DNA of 6,193 nt, from the NCBI GenBank assembly GCA_015485845.1, contig WFSU01000170.1:1-6193 (forward strand), in the 5' to 3' direction. This stretch comes from Nitratifractor sp. (GTDB taxonomy: Bacteria; Campylobacterota; Campylobacteria; Campylobacterales; Sulfurovaceae). Numbering within the stretch: the stretch's first letter is position 1; the number at the start of each line of letters is the position of its first letter. A model generated the notes under the pieces. It was not told where the DNA came from. It ran no database searches and saw only the letters and a list, made by a program, of their open reading frames with translations. The position numbers and the translations under genes were made by a program. Of this stretch, positions 1-5,671 are shown in pieces.

Positions 1-189
1 ATACGGGACATAGTGGACATAGCCACCCAATTCGATCACGTAGATGTATTGGTTGGGATATTTGTCTGTGTTGGGGTGCTTGAAATGATCGAGGACACCG
101 TTGCGTCTGATCTCTTCGACCACATCAAAAAATCCAAAACCTCTCTCGGCTTTTAGGATGGCATTTTTCTCTTCACTCCATCTATACAC
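1..189 (-). CDS. BrnT-like toxin of a type II toxin-antitoxin system, N-terminal part (gene continues past the left edge)
   Basis: The first 63 codons are present; the 3' end lies outside the window. The protein begins M(GTG)-Y-R-W-S-E-E-K-N, which resembles the F-x-W-D-x-x-K-N opening of BrnT-family ribonuclease toxins. It then carries ERGFGFFDVVE (15-25), a HPN-x-x-KYPNQ stretch (38-47) and a beta-like IYVIELGGYVHYVPY segment (49-63), as I recall from small BrnT-like toxins. The GTG at 189-187 is chosen because an in-frame TAA lies just upstream (201-199), AAGGTG (200-195) sits 5 nt before it, and the next in-frame start is 22 codons later. Family knowledge: such toxins cleave RNA and are neutralised by an antitoxin encoded directly downstream, which here would be outside the window. 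The assignment rests on remembered similarity; the partner is unseen. Confidence 0.65.
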   Translation of the reverse strand, partial: MYRWSEEKNAILKAERGFGFFDVVEEIRRNGVLDHFKHPNTDKYPNQYIYVIELGGYVHYVPY

Positions 190-210
190 TATATCACCTT
201 AATCAATATA

Positions 211-246
211 TGAGACCATTATATACTGTATAAAATAATATGTCAA
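211..246 (-). promoter_or_regulatory. Consensus sigma70-type promoter of the BrnT-like gene
   Basis: Read on the minus strand, TTGACA (246-241) is followed by a 17-bp spacer and TATAAT (223-218). Both hexamers and the spacing match consensus exactly. Transcription would start near 211, about 22 nt before the GTG start and 11 nt before the AAGGTG ribosome site. Confidence 0.8.
222..232. repeat. Inverted repeat TATAC-T-GTATA, candidate operator
   Basis: Five-base arms around a central T overlap the -10 box and the proximal spacer of the BrnT-like promoter. A repressor bound here would block that promoter, as expected for autoregulation by a toxin-antitoxin complex. The arms are short and AT-rich, so chance is possible. 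Confidence 0.35.
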
Positions 247-308
247 TAGATCTGAATCGAAAACACTCATCACAAAAGATTTCGAGACATCTCTAACAAA
301 CCGTTGGC

Positions 309-314
309 TATAAT
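309..314 (+). promoter_or_regulatory. -10 box TATAAT immediately upstream of the R-M gene
   Basis: A perfect TATAAT ends 6 nt before the ATG at 321, so the expected start of transcription coincides with the ATG. No good -35 hexamer is seen 16-18 bp upstream, and no Shine-Dalgarno sequence lies between the box and the ATG. If used, this promoter would give a leaderless mRNA. Confidence 0.45.
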
Positions 315-320
315 CCCATT

Positions 321-3300
321 ATGTCACTTTTTCAAACCTCCGTTCTCCGTGCCCATCTGCGTTCATTTGATCCGATACCTGCGTCGCAGGCGTATGCCGT
401 CTATCACGATACGTTCCTCCCCAAGATCGCAAACATCCGCCGATCCAAGGAAGAGCAGTATCAGTACGGGTTCCTCGATGATCTGTTTGTCAAGGTGCTG
501 GGCTACACCCTCAATCCCTCGCCCGGATACAATCTCATCGCCGAACAGAAAAACATCAGCGATGCCAAAAAAGCCGACGGCGCGATCCTCAAAGAGGACA
601 AAGTCATCGCCGTCATCGAGCTCAAATCCACCAAAACCCGGTCGATGGAGAAGATCGTCGATCAGGCCTTTGCCTACAAGCACAACCACCCTGGATGTCG
701 TTACGTCATCACCTCCAATTTTGAGAAGCTCAGGCTCTATGTGGAGCATTCGGATGACTATGAAGAGTTCAACCTTTTTGATCTCGATGAGGAGCGGTTT
801 GTCCTGCTGTATGCGTTGCTCCATCCTCAGAGCATCTTCGACGATATCCCGCTCGCTCTCAAACGCCAATCCAAACTCCAGGAAGAGACCATCTCCGGCG
901 AACTCTACAAAAAATACGCCGCACTGCGTACCAATCTGTTCGAAAACATCCTTCGCAACAATCCCGAGTACGACAAACATCTGCTGCTGGAGAAGACCCA
1001 GACGATCCTCGATCGGATGGTGTTTATCTTTTTTGCCGAGGATCGGGGGATTTTGCCGCCCAACACCATCGCTGCGATCATCGAACACTACAAAAACGAC
1101 ATCGAAGATCGGGAACTTTGGCACTTTTACCAGATTTACTTCCGTGCGATCAACCGGGGCAATGCCAAGCTGAAGATCCCCGAGTACAACGGTGGGTTGT
1201 TTGCCGAAGATCCGATCCTCGAGGCGCTGGTGATCGATGCGGAGGTGATCGAGTCGCTGCCGCTGGCGCTGAGTGCGTATGATTTCAACACCGACATCGA
1301 TGTCAATATCCTCGGCCACATCTTCGAAAACTCGCTCAACGACATCGAGGAGCTCAAAGCCCGTATCAACGATGACGACTTCGACCCCACCCTCTCCAAG
1401 CGCAAAAAAGACGGGGTCTTTTATACCCCCGAGTACATCACCCGCTACATCGTGGACAACACACTCGGCACCCTCTGCCAAACCCAAAAAGAAGCTCTCG
1501 GACTGAGCAACATCGACATCACCATCCCCAAAAATCCCAAGCGCCTCACCCGAGCCGAGACGAAGATCAAGGAGGCACTCGAAGCCTACCGCACATACCT
1601 CCTCTCACTCAAGATCCTCGATCCGGCCTGCGGATCGGGTGCGTTTCTCAACCAGACTCTCAACTACCTCATAGAAGAGCACCGCTTCATCGACGAGGGT
1701 ATCCGCACCCTCATGGGCGGGGCGGTGCTGGGGCTGTACGATGTCAAAAAGGGTATCCTGGAGAACAACCTCTACGGCGTGGACATCAACCCCGAAGCCG
1801 TCGAGATCGCCAAGCTCTCACTCTGGCTGCGCACCGTCGAGAGTGGCCGCAAGCTCAACCGCCTCGCCGACAAGATCAAGGTCGGAAACTCCCTCATCGA
1901 TGACACCTCCGTGGCAGATGATGCATTTGTCTGGGAAGAGGCGTTTCCTGAAGTGTTTGCCGAGGGCGGGTTCGACGTGGTGATCGGCAATCCGCCGTAT
2001 GTGCGGCAGGAGCTTTTGGGTGCTGAGGCAAAAGCGTACTACAAAGAGCGCTATCACGCCCACCACAACTCAGCCGATCTCTACATTCCGTTTGTCGAAA
2101 AGGGGATCAGTCTGCTGAAAACCGGCGGCAAATTCAGCTTCATTTTCCCCAACAAATGGCTCAAAGCCAAATACGGCAAGCCTCTAAGGACATGGCTCAA
2201 AACACAAAGGCTCGAAGCGATCATCGATTTTGGGGATCTTCAGATCTTTGAGGGGGCGACGACTTATCCGTTGATTATGACCGTTTCCCAAGCAAAAAAG
2301 CCGGATACATTTGAGTTTGTCAAGGTTGAGACGGCTGCATTTGGCGATCTCAAAACGTATGTCCGTGAGCATGGTTCGGTTATCGCGCTTGACGAGCTCG
2401 ATGATGACGGCTGGCAGTTGGTCTCATCGCGGGTCAGAGATGTCCTGCACAAAACTCAACAGGGGAGTGTGACACTTGGGGAATATACTGAAAGGAATAT
2501 TCTCTATGGCATCAAAACAGGTCTCACGGAAGCATTTGTAATCACTCATCAAGCTCGTCAAGAGTTGATCGATGCCGATCCCCGCTCCGATGAGGTGCTC
2601 AAGCCGTTTGTCATGGGCAAAGATATTCAGAGATACGACACGCCGCAGATCGACAAATACCTGATCCTCTTCCCCAAAGGATGGACGCGTGAACACTCAG
2701 GAGAGACCGAAGAGACACCTGCATGGGAATGGGTGAAACGCAGCTATCCTGCGGTGGCAGAATGGCTCGCTCCGTTTGAAGCCAAGGCTAAAAAACGCTA
2801 TGACAAAGGGGAGTTTTGGTGGGAACTTCGGGCGTGTGATTATTATGAGGCGTTTGAGAAGCCGAAAATAGTCTATTTAGTCTTTCAGGTAAAACCGGCA
2901 TTTATCATGGATTTGAACAACACTTATACAAACAATGCCGCGTTTATTTACCCCGAAGAAGATTACTACCTGCTCGGCATTCTCAACTCAAAACTCGGCT
3001 GGTTCCTGATCGCCCATACCTGCACCGAGATCCAAAACGGCTACCAACTGATCTACGACTATTTCAAAAACATCCCGATCCCCCATGACGTATCCGAACA
3101 GACCCGGCAAGCACTCTCCGAAAACGTCCGCCATATCATCACCCTCAACCAGCACCAAAAAGCCAAAGCCACCACCTTCCTCAAACGCCTCACCGACAAC
3201 CTCACCATCGACAAACCCAGCAAAAAACTCGAAACATTCTATCAGCACGACTTCAAAACCTTCCTCAAAGAGCTCAAAAAGAAAAAAGTCACCCTCTCAC

Positions 3301-3467
3301 TGGTAGAGCAGGATGAGTGGGAAGCGTATTTTGACACCTACAAAACAGAGCTAACACAGCTCCAAGCCGAGATCGACGCCACCGATCGAGACATCGACGC
3401 GATGGTCTATGAGCTGTATGGGCTGAGTGATGAGGAGATCGCGGTGGTGGAGGGGAGAGTTGGCTGA
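321..3467 (+). CDS. Type IIG restriction-modification enzyme (fused endonuclease, adenine methyltransferase and specificity domain)
   Basis: This 1048-aa single chain should methylate adenine in its target and cleave nearby when the site is unmodified, using S-adenosylmethionine and Mg2+ in the cytoplasm. Domains: a PD-(D/E)xK nuclease near residues 40-190, with D86 and E100-L-K102 as the likely catalytic set; a helical connector (about 190-360); motif X-like GVFYTPEY (365-372); SAM-binding motif I LDPACGSGAFL (433-443); and catalytic NPPY (557-560), which marks N6-adenine methylation. Motif order (I before IV, recognition domain last) is gamma-class. The TaqI/Eco57I-type recognition domain spans about 725-921: GIKTG (730-734), FVMGKDIQRY (763-772), NSKLGWFLI (889-897) and IPIP (918-921). 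A helical tail ending MVYELYGLSDEEI follows. Length is normal and no frame break or missing motif is seen. ATG 321 is preferred, although it has no visible ribosome site. The recognition sequence cannot be read from sequence alone. Confidence 0.95.
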   Translation: MSLFQTSVLRAHLRSFDPIPASQAYAVYHDTFLPKIANIRRSKEEQYQYGFLDDLFVKVLGYTLNPSPGYNLIAEQKNISDAKKADGAILKEDKVIAVIELKSTKTRSMEKIVDQAFAYKHNHPGCRYVITSNFEKLRLYVEHSDDYEEFNLFDLDEERFVLLYALLHPQSIFDDIPLALKRQSKLQEETISGELYKKYAALRTNLFENILRNNPEYDKHLLLEKTQTILDRMVFIFFAEDRGILPPNTIAAIIEHYKNDIEDRELWHFYQIYFRAINRGNAKLKIPEYNGGLFAEDPILEALVIDAEVIESLPLALSAYDFNTDIDVNILGHIFENSLNDIEELKARINDDDFDPTLSKRKKDGVFYTPEYITRYIVDNTLGTLCQTQKEALGLSNIDITIPKNPKRLTRAETKIKEALEAYRTYLLSLKILDPACGSGAFLNQTLNYLIEEHRFIDEGIRTLMGGAVLGLYDVKKGILENNLYGVDINPEAVEIAKLSLWLRTVESGRKLNRLADKIKVGNSLIDDTSVADDAFVWEEAFPEVFAEGGFDVVIGNPPYVRQELLGAEAKAYYKERYHAHHNSADLYIPFVEKGISLLKTGGKFSFIFPNKWLKAKYGKPLRTWLKTQRLEAIIDFGDLQIFEGATTYPLIMTVSQAKKPDTFEFVKVETAAFGDLKTYVREHGSVIALDELDDDGWQLVSSRVRDVLHKTQQGSVTLGEYTERNILYGIKTGLTEAFVITHQARQELIDADPRSDEVLKPFVMGKDIQRYDTPQIDKYLILFPKGWTREHSGETEETPAWEWVKRSYPAVAEWLAPFEAKAKKRYDKGEFWWELRACDYYEAFEKPKIVYLVFQVKPAFIMDLNNTYTNNAAFIYPEEDYYLLGILNSKLGWFLIAHTCTEIQNGYQLIYDYFKNIPIPHDVSEQTRQALSENVRHIITLNQHQKAKATTFLKRLTDNLTIDKPSKKLETFYQHDFKTFLKELKKKKVTLSLVEQDEWEAYFDTYKTELTQLQAEIDATDRDIDAMVYELYGLSDEEIAVVEGRVG
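3449..3462 (+). promoter_or_regulatory. GGAGG ribosome site and TTG start inside the R-M reading frame
   Basis: GGAGG at 3449-3453 is followed by a 6-nt spacer and TTG at 3460-3462. The R-M stop TGA is at 3465-3467, so ribosomes finishing the enzyme end on top of this start. This decides the start of the downstream gene and suggests translational coupling. Confidence 0.65.
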
Positions 3468-4422
3468 GATTAGAGATTCTCGTGAGTATGACCCTCAATG
3501 GATGCGGGATTTTATGGAAAATCATGTAAAAGGCAGAGAGAACAGACAAAAACTCTTTTCCAAGATTTCTTCCATGGTTTTGGAAATTATTCAGGGAACT
3601 GTCCCTGAAAATGAGTTGAAGTATACGATCCGGGAAATACTGGATCAATATATCAACCATGTAGATGTTTTTGGCAAACGTGAATCCGATAAGACCATTT
3701 TGGAGTATCTGATTTTGGCATTTGAAGGAGAGCAGGTTGAGGGGACGATCGACATCTTGAGTCATATCGATCCTTCTTTAAGGGGTGTTTTTGAGGACAT
3801 ATGTCGGAAAGGGCTTGCCAGGCTGGGCGTATGGCGACTCAAAGAAGATGCACTCAAAGATATCGATTCTCTCTTTGCGTACACAAAAGCAATGCTATTG
3901 TATGCAAGACAAAATCAATTTTGCTGTAATTCGAAACTTCATGACCCATTTACGATCAAATCATTTGCATTGGAAATGGCAGAAAAGGTCAACGATCTAA
4001 AGGCATACACCAACCAAAACATACTGACGCGGCAAGCGTACCCGCCAGAAGCCAAGCACTGGCTCATACAGGATGTCGGGCGACACCTCGAATACATCGA
4101 GAATGTGGCAATAAGTATCCATGAACTTGATTGTTGTATTCGTGTATTTGATGCCGATTTGCTTGCAGATGAAACCATACAAGATTTGGCGATAGTGATC
4201 TCAGAAAAAGTCTATGATGAAATCCTGATGTACCTTGATCGGTCACTTGTGATCTTCCATGGTGCTGATCTGCCTCACAGAGGGATGGATTTTACAAACT
4301 ATGTTATTGAGGCATTGATAAATACAATACATCAGTATCATGATCTCTCAGATATCGTGCCCCTGCTGGAAATATTTGGAAATTACGCTATGGCAACAAA
4401 GCTTCAAAATACGAGCATGTAG
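3460..4422 (+). CDS. Unrecognised soluble, probably helical protein translationally coupled to the R-M gene
   Basis: I do not recognise this 320-aa protein. It is rich in alternating charged and hydrophobic residues, as expected for a mainly alpha-helical soluble protein. No signal peptide, membrane segment, nucleotide-binding loop or nuclease motif is visible. Noted landmarks are a charged N-terminus with Y-D-P-Q-W (10-14) and a vicinal C-C in the sequence LDCCIRVFDADLL. The TTG at 3460 is chosen because GGAGG (3449-3453) lies 6 nt upstream, and this start overlaps the last 8 nt of the R-M gene. Other in-frame starts are GTG 3427, ATG 3430 and ATG 3502, all with weaker ribosome sites. The overlap implies co-expression with the restriction enzyme, so a role in modulating or complementing it is plausible but not shown. 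Base composition is clearly AT-richer than the R-M core. Confidence 0.8.
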   Translation: MAEIRDSREYDPQWMRDFMENHVKGRENRQKLFSKISSMVLEIIQGTVPENELKYTIREILDQYINHVDVFGKRESDKTILEYLILAFEGEQVEGTIDILSHIDPSLRGVFEDICRKGLARLGVWRLKEDALKDIDSLFAYTKAMLLYARQNQFCCNSKLHDPFTIKSFALEMAEKVNDLKAYTNQNILTRQAYPPEAKHWLIQDVGRHLEYIENVAISIHELDCCIRVFDADLLADETIQDLAIVISEKVYDEILMYLDRSLVIFHGADLPHRGMDFTNYVIEALINTIHQYHDLSDIVPLLEIFGNYAMATKLQNTSM

Positions 4423-4431
4423 CCGTGGGAC

Positions 4432-4443
4432 GACACATGTGTC
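4432..4443. repeat. 12-bp perfect palindrome between two convergent genes
   Basis: GACACATGTGTC reads the same on both strands. It lies in the short gap between the plus-strand unknown gene (stop 4420-4422) and the minus-strand small gene, and touches the latter's stop codon (4442-4444). It has no following T-run and could fold only as a 4-bp stem with a 4-nt loop, so it is not a convincing terminator. One such palindrome by chance in 6 kb is expected. Confidence 0.3.
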
Positions 4444-4708
4444 AATGTGGATCTGTATGGTGCGCTTTCGGCCAGGTGATCTCAACCTCCCATCCAGCAT
4501 AATATTCTACATATCCTCGATATCTTTCCTCGCCTAAATATCGAAGGAGATCCTTCTTGGTCAGCGGAGTGCCACGATCGATCGCCTTGCGCAGCATCTC
4601 AAAAAATGACGCTTCCTGGTTCGTGCCGGGATGGAATAGCGTGGCGGGGTTGCCGGGAAATGTCCGGCTGTACTCCTGCTCCAGCTCGGTGATGCGTCTT
4701 GGCATCAT
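4442..4708 (-). CDS. Small protein of unknown function, second copy of a tandem paralogous pair
   Basis: This 88-aa protein is homologous over its whole length to the product of the gene immediately upstream. By hand alignment about 55 of 88 residues are identical, with no gaps. The near-invariant blocks are LEQEYSRTFPGNPAT (9-23) and YYAGWE-x-EITWPK (69-81). The middle (about 24-68) and the last seven residues diverge. I do not recognise the family. It is small, aromatic-rich, without membrane segments or a signal peptide. The start at 4708 is chosen because AAGGAG (4719-4714) lies 5 nt upstream and because it aligns residue-for-residue with the first copy. The adjacent ATG (4705) would give one residue less. 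It overlaps the stop of the first copy by 4 nt (ATGA), a sign of coupled translation. Confidence 0.8.
   Translation of the reverse strand: MMPRRITELEQEYSRTFPGNPATLFHPGTNQEASFFEMLRKAIDRGTPLTKKDLLRYLGEERYRGYVEYYAGWEVEITWPKAHHTDPH
4466..4483. repeat. Direct repeat, 18 bp, identical to 4729-4746
   Basis: TTTCGGCCAGGTGATCTC occurs here and 263 bp away at 4729-4746. It encodes the conserved EITWPK end of both paired proteins and marks the second well-preserved segment of the tandem duplication. Confidence 0.85.
4656..4684. repeat. Direct repeat, copy in the second paralogue (29 bp, identical to 4919-4947)
   Basis: These 29 bases recur exactly at 4919-4947, 263 bp away. They encode the conserved block near residues 9-18 of the paired 88-aa proteins. 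The 263-bp period equals one gene length (267) minus the 4-bp overlap, so the pair arose by tandem duplication of one gene unit. A further identical 18 bp (4466-4483 and 4729-4746) keeps the same offset. Confidence 0.9.
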
Positions 4709-4971
4709 GATTGCTCCTTGGTCTTCTTTTTCGGCCAGGTGATCTCGATCTCCCAGCCCGCGTAATAGTCCACAAGCCACCGGTACCCATCCTCTCCAAA
4801 AAAGCGGATCATATCCTCTTCGCCCAGTGGGGTACCGCTGTCGATGGCCTGACGCAGCAGCGCGAAAAAGGCAGCTTCTTGCTCCTCTCTTGGGTAAAAT
4901 ATTGTCGCTGGGTTTCCCGGAAATGTCCGGCTGTACTCCTGCTCCAGTGGGGTGATAAAACGGGGGATCAT
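4705..4971 (-). CDS. Small protein of unknown function, first copy of a tandem paralogous pair
   Basis: This 88-aa protein has the same length as its downstream paralogue. It begins MIPRFITPLEQEYSRTF, has an acidic/hydrophobic centre (REEQEAAFFALLRQAID) and ends YYAGWEIEITWPKK plus a short charged tail. No catalytic motif or known domain is recognised. The start is supported by AAGGAA (4982-4977) 5 nt before the ATG at 4971. It follows the MazF-like toxin gene after a 29-nt gap on the same strand, so it is probably transcribed with the toxin-antitoxin pair. Possible roles include an accessory to that module or an unrelated cassette. Sequence alone does not decide. Confidence 0.8.
   Translation of the reverse strand: MIPRFITPLEQEYSRTFPGNPATIFYPREEQEAAFFALLRQAIDSGTPLGEEDMIRFFGEDGYRWLVDYYAGWEIEITWPKKKTKEQS
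4729..4746. repeat. Direct repeat, 18 bp, identical to 4466-4483
   Basis: Partner of the 18-bp repeat in the second paralogue, at the same codons and in the same 263-bp register as the 29-bp repeat. Confidence 0.85.
4919..4947. repeat. Direct repeat, copy in the first paralogue (29 bp, identical to 4656-4684)
   Basis: Partner of the repeat at 4656-4684, at the equivalent codons of the first 88-aa gene. Flanking bases differ on both sides, so the exact match is bounded and lies within otherwise diverged coding sequence. Confidence 0.9.
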
Positions 4972-5000
4972 TTGTGTTCCTTAGTGTTGCTCAAAACATT

Positions 5001-5354
5001 TTATCCCAAATCAAACACATCCATCAGCGCCCTTTTGATCTCGGTATCTTCCTCCTCGGTAATGTGTGTCAGCTTTTGGTGGAATGAATCTTTGTGCAGG
5101 AAGCAGAGGCTGTTGACGACCGCATAGGATGCGCGATCGAGTGCGTCCCTTGCTGCGATCCTGACCCGGAATTCATCGGTGAGTATGTCAGATTGGGTCG
5201 AGAGGGGGATGGCGAGAAAATAATCATAAATCTCTTCCGCGACGGCATAATTCAGTTTGTCTGTCTGGTAGATAATAACCGGCCTTTTCTTGCCAAAGCT
5301 AAAGCTCTTTTTGCTCTTGCCGAAATCGACCAGATACACATCGCCACGTTTCAT
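5001..5354 (-). CDS. MazF/PemK-like endoribonuclease toxin
   Basis: This 117-aa protein has the usual MazF-family length. The opening MKRGDVYLVDFG (1-12) is the signature first strand of the fold. KKRPVIIYQTD (22-32) contains the R-P pair whose arginine (R24) is the expected catalytic base/acid. AIPLSTQ (48-54) supplies the S/T position of the active site. Family knowledge: such toxins cut single-stranded RNA at short sequences and stop translation until bound by the antitoxin. The ATG at 5354 overlaps the antitoxin stop by 4 nt (ATGA). Only a weak GGA lies upstream, so translation probably depends on ribosomes finishing the antitoxin, which keeps the toxin in deficit. The cleavage sequence cannot be inferred. 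The exact subfamily is uncertain. Confidence 0.88.
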   Translation of the reverse strand: MKRGDVYLVDFGKSKKSFSFGKKRPVIIYQTDKLNYAVAEEIYDYFLAIPLSTQSDILTDEFRVRIAARDALDRASYAVVNSLCFLHKDSFHQKLTHITEEEDTEIKRALMDVFDLG

Positions 5355-5629
5355 TCGTCATCATCCAAATAACGATCGATGTTCTCAATTCCTGCCTCCA
5401 TTAACGCTTCATCATTGGCCGTTTTTTCCTTGAGGAGGGCTTTTTTCTTCTGTGCCCAAAGTTTGTATTCTTCATCTTTGATCAATTGCTCTACGATGTG
5501 TTGATAGCGGCTTGGTAAGACATAGGCTCTTGTCTTTTTGGTTTTGTTGTCGACCAGTTTTACGATTTGGCTTGCTTTGGTGATAAGGGTGGGGTTTGTG
5601 GTGATTGTTTTGATACCATATTCCAACAT
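5351..5629 (-). CDS. Antitoxin of the MazF-like toxin, Phd/MazE-type architecture
   Basis: This 92-aa protein is encoded directly before the toxin with an ATGA overlap, the normal antitoxin-first order. The N-terminal half (about 1-50: TLITKASQIVKLVDNKTKKTR.. then AYVLPSRY) has the beta-alpha pattern of Phd/YefM-like DNA-binding antitoxins. The C-terminal half (50-92) is highly charged, probably disordered or helical when free, and ends in an acidic tail (NIDRYLDDDE). Such a tail is suited to occupying the basic RNA groove of a MazF toxin. AAGGAG (5640-5635) lies 5 nt before ATG 5629. A promoter with an overlapping inverted repeat lies just upstream, consistent with autorepression. The role is secure from context; the antitoxin family is a weaker inference. 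Confidence 0.78.
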   Translation of the reverse strand: MLEYGIKTITTNPTLITKASQIVKLVDNKTKKTRAYVLPSRYQHIVEQLIKDEEYKLWAQKKKALLKEKTANDEALMEAGIENIDRYLDDDE

Positions 5630-5651
5630 TATCTCTCCTTTGTTCGGATAA

Positions 5652-5667
5652 TGATGCTATTATATCA
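5652..5667 (-). promoter_or_regulatory. Extended -10 promoter of the toxin-antitoxin operon
   Basis: On the minus strand TG-A-TATAAT (5667-5659) is a perfect extended -10 element. Transcription would start near 5652, about 12 nt before the AAGGAG ribosome site of the antitoxin gene. Extended -10 promoters need no strong -35, and none was identified. The element overlaps the last codons and stop of pgpA. Confidence 0.6.
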
Positions 5668-5671
5668 TAAT
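5659..5671. repeat. Inverted repeat ATTAT-ATC-ATAAT over the toxin-antitoxin -10 box
   Basis: Five-base arms with a 3-bp centre cover the extended -10 box. This is the expected place for an operator bound by the antitoxin or the toxin-antitoxin complex. Short AT-rich arms make it tentative. Confidence 0.35.

Noticed and set aside
304..1173. 289-codon frame overlapping the start of the R-M gene
   Set aside because: It is a serine/arginine/proline-rich shadow frame of the R-M coding sequence with no recognisable motif.
363..1487. 374-codon open frame antisense to the R-M gene
   Set aside because: It lies wholly opposite the nuclease and connector domains of a well-supported gene. Its composition (long runs of V, D, E, G) is the usual mirror of that codon usage, and no ribosome site or family motif supports it.
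3289..3765. 158-codon minus-strand frame across the R-M/unknown gene junction
   Set aside because: It is antisense to two better-supported genes, with no plausible domain and no ribosome site that I could find.
4423..4460. Intrinsic terminator between the convergent genes
   Set aside because: The palindrome GACACATGTGTC has no loop of its own, a short stem and no T-run on either side, so it does not look like a Rho-independent terminator.
4442..4780. Longer 112-aa version of the second small paralogue starting at 4780
   Set aside because: The extra N-terminal residues read through the end of the first paralogue in another frame. The start at 4708 has AAGGAG 5 nt upstream and gives a full-length, gap-free match to the first copy.
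4711..5127. 138-codon plus-strand frame opposite the first small paralogue and the toxin
   Set aside because: It is the complement of genes supported by paralogy, ribosome sites and MazF motifs, and its protein looks like a random translation.
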